A stretch of 64,000 nt of DNA, from the NCBI GenBank assembly GCA_036874045.1, contig JAZBRI010000010.1, positions 4,298,001 to 4,362,000 of the forward strand, read 5' to 3'. The notes below the pieces were generated by a model. That model searched no databases. It was not told where the DNA came from and saw only the letters and a list, made by a program, of their open reading frames with translations. The DNA is from Cymodocea nodosa (taxonomy: Eukaryota > Streptophyta > Magnoliopsida > Alismatales > Cymodoceaceae). Shown here piece after piece: positions 57,115 to 64,000 of the stretch (its first letter is position 1; each line of letters starts with the position of its first letter). Position numbers and translations under genes: made by a program.

Positions 57115-58833
57115 GTTGTGATTTTGTGTGTTTAATGTTGTGTGTATTCTATGTTTATTTTTAAAAAAATTTGTAGTTTTCATTTTTATTTTATAAAAGA
57201 AAAAAAAACAAAATATCAATCTAGTTTGTTGGTATCTGTTTTGGGAAACCAACTAGCTTGCTTGTGAGCCACCAAAGGCATAGGAGCCTGGGTTCCACAC
57301 AAGACACTGATTTATTAATATTTATTAAATGTTATTTTGTTTTATATTTTTCTTTTATCTGTGAATGAAAAATTTTTCAGAATCAAAAATCGAAATATGC
57401 AGAAGGAGATACAAATGAAACATGGTGTGTAACCAATTACTTATCCTGAATTTTAAATCAAAAAAACTGTATTCATGCCTGCTACAATTACTGTACTTAT
57501 TGTTAAATCTTTTACATTGAGGACAATGCAAAATGTAGGTATGGGGGGGAGGTAATTAAAGTAACAGCTACGTAAGTTTGTTAATTAAAGGAATTAAAAT
57601 GGTACTGCAATGTTTTGTGGAAATTGAAAATTTTTATGAACTTGCTGTAACTATCCGATAATTGAGATTGTAAAATTTTTATAATCTATAACTACTTGAA
57701 TGTTATATGTTATATGTAGAAGGCTATATAAGATGCTATAGAATTTACTATTTATGCAAATCTAGATCTAGTATCTTATGTTTTTTCTGAATTTCATGAG
57801 TTTAACAGTGTTACGATTTTAAAATGAAATCAAAATGCTTAATGAAAAAAAATTATCTAAAGTCCTGAAAGAGCTGAGATGTGAATTCTAGATTAAATGA
57901 AATACATATGATTAAAGATACATTTAATTTGACTGATTGAACTTGTAGAATGATTTATGTGTAGATCTTATTAAACTACAGAAAAAGTATGAGCCTATTG
58001 TTATGGATTCATATTTTCAGTAAATGATAGAAGCAGGACTATATGAGATTAGTGATTACTGCATCTGTATTAATGAAATACGTACATATACAATATGTGA
58101 TTAATGTTCTTGTTTTGTAAAAGAAAAAAAAAAAAGAAAAAAGAAATTTTTTTTTGAGAGTTTATTGACTTATTTGATCACGAGCCTTTTGTACTTGAGC
58201 AGATAGGTATGTAAGGATTGTTGACCTGAAAAAGGACTCTTGAAATCTGGTAACCTAAGATCCTGATCAGATCTGGGATTATTGACTGAAAGCTGATTAC
58301 ATGGGTATATTAGAAAGCTCTTGTATGATTCAAGCTTGTCAAATTAACTTTTAAAGTACAAAAAAAAAAGAAAAAGAAACATATACTATTATGAAAAGAT
58401 ACAAGTGTTTTGTGAAATACAGATATCTTATGAATCGAGTATATTTTCTATTATCTAGAATTAATGTAATATGAATATGGAATTGACTTTTGAAGTTGTT
58501 TAATGGAGATACAATTCTTTATTCTACTTGTCTTAATCATATTGAATTGGATTGTACTTTGATTCGTATGTTGTTGAAATTTCTTCTAGAAATCTTATTG
58601 GAAAATTCAGGATGGCAGATGATGAAAAGAAGAACAAACGATAATATAATTAACACCTATGTGATGATAATATACTTTGTATGTAATTTACATATATTCT
58701 AAGTATATTTGCAGGTTGATTACTGAAACATACAGAATATATATTCTTATGCTAAATAGAAAAAAAAGGGAAGAATTAATTCTAGCACTTTTAGAAAGAC
58801 CAATTAATTAGATCTTAGTTTGGTAAGGGACTA
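57115..58833 (+). other. 3' UTR of copy D with a second polypurine tract
   Basis: AT-rich, no gene. At 57528-57553 lies GCAAAATGTAGGTATGGGG extended by more G and AGGT, a near copy of the terminal tract (58834-58856). Poly(A) runs are near 57195, 58125 and 58361. The part from 58007 matches the left fragment of copy A. Confidence 0.7.
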
Positions 58834-58856
58834 GCAAAATTTAGGTATGGGGGAAG
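58834..58856 (+). other. Polypurine tract of copy D
   Basis: GCAAAATTTAGGTATGGGGGAAG directly before the 3' LTR. Confidence 0.9.
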
Positions 58857-60879
58857 TGTTTAGAATGAAAAAGTGCATATTATTAACGGTTAAATGATGG
58901 TTAAGTGCATAATATTTAGCTTATCATATGAGAATTAAGCCATTATGTTATAATTGCACTATTATATGCTTTAATTAAAGAATCTGTTTAATTTTGGGGA
59001 ATTAATGTTAATTTAGTACATTTCTAAACTGTCGGTAAGTTGCAGACTATGAAATTCTTTAGTATCCGAATTTTCTGATATTTTGGATAGTTATGTTTAA
59101 CAGACCAAACATGTATCAGATAGTTATGTTTAAATTGCCGAACAGTTATGTTTTGAAAGAATAGTTTATTATTTCCTGAAGTACACGAGTTGAAACCATA
59201 ATGCATGACTTAAGTGAATTTTCGGTGAGTTATCTATAACTATCCGAAATTGCAGTTGGGTATCGGACAGTTATATGTGTAACTCTTTGAAATCTCTTTT
59301 TATTTATAAAATAGTTGTGGACACGTGTCATGTTCTATGAAAGTGACTTAAGTGGATTTTTAGTGAGTTATCTCTAACTATCTGAAATGTATCTGAGCAT
59401 CGAATAGTTAGCCCTATAACTCTCCAAAATGTTCATTTTATTATTAAACTGTTGTTGGCACGTGTCGAGATCTGGTAGATTTACTTAAGTTATATATCGT
59501 TGAGTTATCTATAACTTCATAGACTATTTATTTTCTAATATGACACTGTAGCGATTGTAGGAACAAATAGTTGAAAGAAAAAAACCACGATTGCACGTAT
59601 CGCGTAAGGAGAAGAAAGCATCGTCGTTGATATGAATGAAGGAAATCCAACCGACCATTCAAGCAGAAGCAGTTACTACTAAAGAAATATAAAAGAAAAG
59701 AAGAAAAAGAAGAAGGGTGTAATCGATGGGTATGGCCAGTGTGTACAAAGGAGGAGCACCGAGCTTTCTACAGGCAGTATTGACAATTCTCCAAAGTACC
59801 ACACTGACCATCATTACCACCACTATAATCACCAACCATCGGAGGTCTATGGGGATACTTTCTTGATGTTGGGTCAATTCTGAGCCAAACACAGTTCCTG
59901 ACAACCACTGTGAGGAGTGATCGCGTTGCAGGAAGGGAAGCCATTTTCACCAAGCGCCGACTCATATTTCAGGAGATTGTAAAGCTTCTAGCCTTGGCTT
60001 CGGGTTGATGCCTATATGCTGAAGAGGAGATCATCTTGCAATTCTGGACTCGTGATTCTATAGGGAGAGGAGACAGAATTGGAAGTGGTTTAATTTTCAA
60101 TGGTGTAATCACGTTGCAAGTAGTGACAGAAGTATTTACTATTAATTGAAATTACTTTACATTTCACCTTTCGCCCATTTCCATGTTCATATTAAAACAA
60201 AAATACCAAAAACAATTTATCTGTGTTTGTATGTTGTATTTGAGTGTTGTATCGTGATTAATGTTATCTTTGTTAGTGTTGTGATTGTTTTATGTTTGTT
60301 TTAGTTTTACAGTTTACTAAAATTGGTTCGTTCAAAAGACTTAAAGATTTTAATGGTTACTATTTGAATTATCTGAATGTTAGTATACTTAATGATAAAT
60401 CCAATGTTTACTAACATTAAAGAGCTTAATTGATGTTATTTACAATCTATGGAATCGCTTAGTGGTTGGCTGAATTCCTTTGTAAATAGCAGTATTAAAA
60501 AGAAAAGGCAGGCTCATGGAGTTAACTTAAGTCTACGAGGTTAGTCCGTTGAGTTAGCCATAACTCAACGAACTTTGTCCATTGAGTTAACTGTAATTCA
60601 ATGGAGAGCTTATTGAATATATAAATTTGATTGTTAACAAATGAACAGTTCTAAGTTCTTAAGCAATTCCCTGTGGGATCGACCTATACTTGCACATTGA
60701 TACAATAGACATTGTGTACTTGTAGTTAAAGTACAAATTGGAATTAATATCTAAATTGTATTAAAGGTTGTTTGTTTACTTCTAAAAGAAAAAGAATAGG
60801 CATAAAGATAAATTAACTAAGTAAAAACATAAGTAACAAATCCAAGTTTTTCTGGTGTCGTGTTGGGAAAATCCAAACA
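58857..60879 (+). mobile_element. 3' LTR of gypsy copy D
   Basis: 2023 bp, TGTTTAGAATG...CCAAACA. TATA box at 59688-59694, antisense frame 59659-59965, palindrome group 60510-60605. It ends directly in ORF2 of copy H (60880, ATTCT). Confidence 0.93.
59659..59965 (-). CDS. Antisense ORF in D 3' LTR, frame-shifted
   Basis: Two overlapping frames. 59965-59768 starts MSRRLVKMASLPATRSLLTV and ends early after LENCQYCL. 59904-59659 carries the other part with the hydrophobic end in another frame. Remnant of the ORF seen intact at 8122-8424 and 22870-23175. Confidence 0.2.
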
Positions 60880-62592
60880 ATTCTTCAATCTTAAAATGTT
60901 GTAGAGAAGCTCTAGTGTTATCTGTACATTAGCTTGCTCTACATTGGAAATTAATCCACTTTCTCCTTCTCTTAAATTTACATAAAAGTAGGGCACTAAA
61001 TTCTCATATACTGCATGCCCTCTCTCTTGAGAAATAAACTACAGTAGACCTTGGAACTCAAATAAATCTTTGATTTCTTACATTCCATTCCAATTTACTA
61101 GTCTACTATAAATAATATCATAACCCCTTATCTCTTGGTATTTACTATAAGCTTCCTAACTCCAAAAGTGTACTTCATTTAAAATTGTTGCTTTAGTTGG
61201 GTCAGGAATTTGCATTTGTTGTTCTAGAGGGGTTTGTTCTTGAACTTCCTCTTCCATAAGCTGAGTTTGAATTGACTGAAAATGCTCGGCAGATTCCTTC
61301 ATTTCTGCTTTTGCTTTTGTCTGTGGTGGAGAGCAGGCAGAACTCTACACTCTATCTTGAATGCTTTCTAAAATTTGCTAAAGAGTTATTTGCTCTTCAA
61401 TGGAATCTGTCGAGTCATTCCTTTCTATATGTACTTGTTTAGCTTCTTGTTCAGTTTCTTCTTTTTCTTCTTTCTCCTAACTACCAATCTGCATTATCAC
61501 TGTTCTTTCTGATTTTGTGGCAGATTAGGATGGAGTTCTAGGCAAATCAGCTTCTACCCTAATTTCAGTTTCTTTTGTTTGTATAGGCTGCAGATTAGTT
61601 TCAGCCTGATTTTCTTCTTCTCTTTGCTCTTGTTGCTACTGCTCCTGCTCATTTTTAGAATTGGATAGCAGGTTTACAAAAATTGGCTCTATAGTCCCTA
61701 TTGATCTTGGTATTTTAGATTTGATCTCCTCTTGATGTTCAGGCACTATCTCTTTTCCTTTTCTTCTTCTGATTAACTGTGCTTGGTCTTTCTCTTCTTC
61801 ATCTGAGATTAAATCTACAAAACTAGGCTCTGCAGGCTTTTAAGCCACAGGTACTGGCTCTTCCTATTTAACTCTTCCCATAATTATTGGTCTCGAAGGA
61901 CTAGCTTCATCTCCTTTTGCAACAAGTCTAGTAGTAGCTTCACGATGCTGTTCCACTTTGATTTTATATTGGGCTTTCAACTTTTCTGCAGCTCTTTTTT
62001 TGCACCATGCATCAAACACCAGATGTGCTATAGCCACTGCCAATTCTTCTGGTTCTCCTTGGTCTTTTCTTATTTGAACCAGTTCTTGAAATTCTCTTCT
62101 TTCTTCTTCAGTAGAAGGCCCCAAAATTGCTGCTCGTTCCAACGGCCTTGTTGGTGGAACTGAAGGTCCTAGCTGTTGTTCCTCAGGAACAGGTCTTTCA
62201 ACAGTCGGCTACTCTTATTGTTCTTCAGTTTCTTCCCTTTGTTGCTCTTGGATTGTCCACTAAGCCTATCTAACTATGCATCTTTTGAACTAGAGTCGGG
62301 ACTTACGTTGGATTAGTTCTAGGGCAACTACGTTATTTGGCCTGATTCTTCTCTCTCTACTTACAACAACTTCCATAACAACTTTGATTCTTATTTCCAT
62401 TATTTGAGGTATTTGTATACCCAAATCTACTAACATTTTCCTCTAGTAAAAAAGGTCAGATTCTACCTTTAGTAGATCTTTTTCTCTCATAGTATTTCTG
62501 ATTTTCTGCCTTACGTGCCATTCCTCTGTATCTTTGAGAAATTCTGATGTGTCTATTGCATCCTCCCAAAACTCGAGTGTCATCTTCCTCAT
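60880..62592 (-). pseudogene. ORF2 of gypsy copy H, 3' part cut off by copy D
   Basis: From ATG 62592 (MRKMTLEF) on the minus strand. Coiled-coil N-terminus; a block at 62142-61864 (MERAAILGPSTEEERREFQE, AHLVFDAWCKKRAAEKLKAQ); an acidic E/Q-rich middle (61850-61200); and the start of the conserved block (IIYS..LVNWNGM, LFEFQGL, RGHAVYENLVPYFYVNL). It stops at 60880, where the D LTR begins, before the LKNEG block. Many stops. More diverged from A, D and G than those are from one another, by eye. Confidence 0.75.
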
Positions 62593-63267
62593 CGTGGAGT
62601 TACGTAATGGAACGAAATCGCTCTAATCTCTACTAGTCTAAGTTCTAAATGATTCTGCAGATAATTTCCCCAAACCATAAGTTTAATATAATTAAGCCCT
62701 AAGTTTAGGTGGGTAATCGGATCATTTCCTATGCAAATTCTCACTCTCCCATCCGTGGATTTACAGTTAACTTATCCTAAACTCAACGAGGTAAGTTCGT
62801 TGAGTTAAGTGTAACTCAACGGACTTTTCATAAAGTTATATCTAATAAAAAATACATATAATAATACTTTTTACCTCGATCAAGATCGAAGAATTTTCGG
62901 TCTAACCGATTCTTAATTTTCCAACATTTTAGAATTTTCGGTCAAACCATTATATATTTCGGTTGAATCGAAATTAAATATTTTCTTTCTTCTTCTGTCG
63001 ATTGAATCGATACTATACTTCAGTAACACCGACACTTAACTAAATATAATATATAGATTTTTTATGTTTTTGCATTCTGGTCAGACCGATGGATCCTGTC
63101 GGTTGAACCACAACGATTTTTTTTCTTTTAAAATATGTTTTTGTAAAACCAATAATTCCCTTCCGTTGAATCGTGACTATATTTTAAATAAGTTTTTTTT
63201 TAATTTTTTTTTATATATTTTATATATACTAAGTAGTCCGTTGAGTAATATATTTTTAATAATTCCC
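62593..63267 (-). repeat. Pol-ORF2 spacer of copy H with CCGA and TTGAGTT motifs
   Basis: Contains CTCAACGAGG and CGTTGAGTTAAG palindromes (62775-62825), then repeated motifs of the form TTCGGTCTAACCGA, TTTCGGTTGAATCGAAA and CGGTTGAACCAC (62880-63110). Same position and style as in A and G. No gene. Confidence 0.65.
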
Positions 63268-64000
63268 TAAGTAAAGCTCAAGTAGTCCTCTACTCTTACT
63301 TCTTCTACAATTCCAAACGAACTTTTTGGAATCTTCAAAATAGGTCTAAGTCTTTGACCATTTACTTTAAGTATGTTCTAATTTTTAGGATTTTCAATTT
63401 CAATAGCTCCATAGTGATAATATTTCGAACTATGTAAAGTCCTGCCCATCTAGATCTTAATTTCCTTGGATGGTTATGGAGTTTAGTCATGTAAAGATAT
63501 ACTTCTTGTCCTATTTCAAAGGATTTTGAAATAATTTTCCTATCATGCCAAAACTTCATTTTCTCTTTTTCTCTTACAGTTTTCGAATAAGCTTCATTCC
63601 TAAATTCTTCTAATTCAATCAATTGTATTTTCCTAATTTCAGTAGCTTGATTTAAATTAGTGTTCAGAGTTTTTAATGCCCAATAAGCTTTATGTTCAAT
63701 TTCAGCTAGTAAATGACAACTTTTTCCATATACTAGCCTAAAAGGTGACATACCTAAGCTTGTCTTATAAGCAATTCTATAAGCCCAAAGTGCATCTATC
63801 AATCTATTAGCCTAATCTTTTCTAGTAGAATTTACTACTTTTTCAAAGATCAACTTAATTTGTTTGTTTGCACTTTCTACTTGTCCACTTGTTTGCGGAT
63901 GATATGATGTTGCAATTTTGTGGTTTACTCCATATTTCTTCATTAAGGCTTCAAAACTTCTATTACAGAAATGAGTTCCTCTATCATTGATAATAGCTTT
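63268..64000 (-). pseudogene. pol: Integrase C-terminal half of gypsy copy H, runs off window
   Basis: Minus strand from 64000 to TAG 63268: DRGTHFCNRSFEALMKKYGV, SYHPQTSGQVESANKQI (catalytic Glu) and then [39 protein letters not shown] and the GPY/F-like LRSRWAGLYIVRN. A stop at about 63812 (CGA/TGG-type change) and a frame slip near 63415 inactivate it. The rest of the element lies beyond the window. Confidence 0.85.

Larger units (their letters stand above)
34419..60879 (+). mobile_element. Gypsy copy D, 5' truncated, split by copy G
   Basis: Begins in mid ORF2 where S1 ends, continues with capsid ORF and F-box gene, is split at 39580/56911 by copy G (CCTTG duplicated), then F-box end, 3' UTR, polypurine tract and 3' LTR (58857-60879). 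Pol and the 5' LTR are absent. To the right lies copy H, so D is inserted in H ORF2 or joined to it. Its own target duplication cannot be tested because the left end is missing. Confidence 0.88.

Overview
The window is intergenic, AT-rich DNA from a plant nuclear genome, most likely a dicot, and consists almost entirely of nested LTR retrotransposons. I found no host single-copy gene, rRNA, tRNA, CRISPR array or bacterial-type operon. Plant origin is shown by Ty1/copia elements with initiator-Met primer sites (Tork-like and Sirevirus-like) and by an Athila-like Ty3/gypsy family with a tRNA-Asp-type primer site. The species cannot be named from the sequence.

Layout. 1-1077 is the 3' end of a Sirevirus-like element on the minus strand (S0). 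A Tork-like copia element starts at 1078 (296-bp LTR, primer site, GC-rich 62-bp tandem repeats, gag). Its gag is split at 2834/31195 by a complete Sirevirus-like element, S2 (minus, 2835-31189, duplicated target CTCTC). S2 carries gag, protease, integrase, RT/RNase H, a long spacer and an extra membrane-type ORF. That ORF is broken by gypsy copy A (6526-20021), and the spacer is broken by a gypsy solo LTR (21944-23743, target CCAAG). After the Tork gag ends, about 31420-34418 holds the 3' part of another Sirevirus-like element (S1, plus). It abuts gypsy copy D (plus, 34419-60879). D is split inside its F-box gene by complete gypsy copy G (minus, 39581-56910, target CCTTG). D's 3' LTR ends inside gypsy copy H (minus, 60880-64000).

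The gypsy family (A, D, G, H) is the notable content. Its order is LTR, Asp-type primer site, nucleocapsid zinc knuckle, protease, RT, RNase H, integrase, spacer with CCGA-type repeats, env-position ORF (called ORF2 here), spacer with TTGAGTTA palindromes, then the Athila-type gag capsid ORF, then an F-box/F-box-associated protein gene, a 3' UTR, polypurine tract and LTR. So the capsid half of gag lies 3' of pol rather than 5', and the element carries a captured ubiquitin-ligase adaptor gene. A and G show the whole order, D its second half, and H is compatible with it. Conserved splice-like signals precede both the capsid ORF and the F-box ORF, which suggests a spliced downstream transcript.

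The copia element S2 carries, in the same post-pol position, an ORF that looks homologous to the gypsy ORF2. LTRs of the unrelated families also share the same style of palindromic modules. All copies visible here are mutated (frameshifts, stops, missing catalytic residues), so mobility today would need intact relatives elsewhere.
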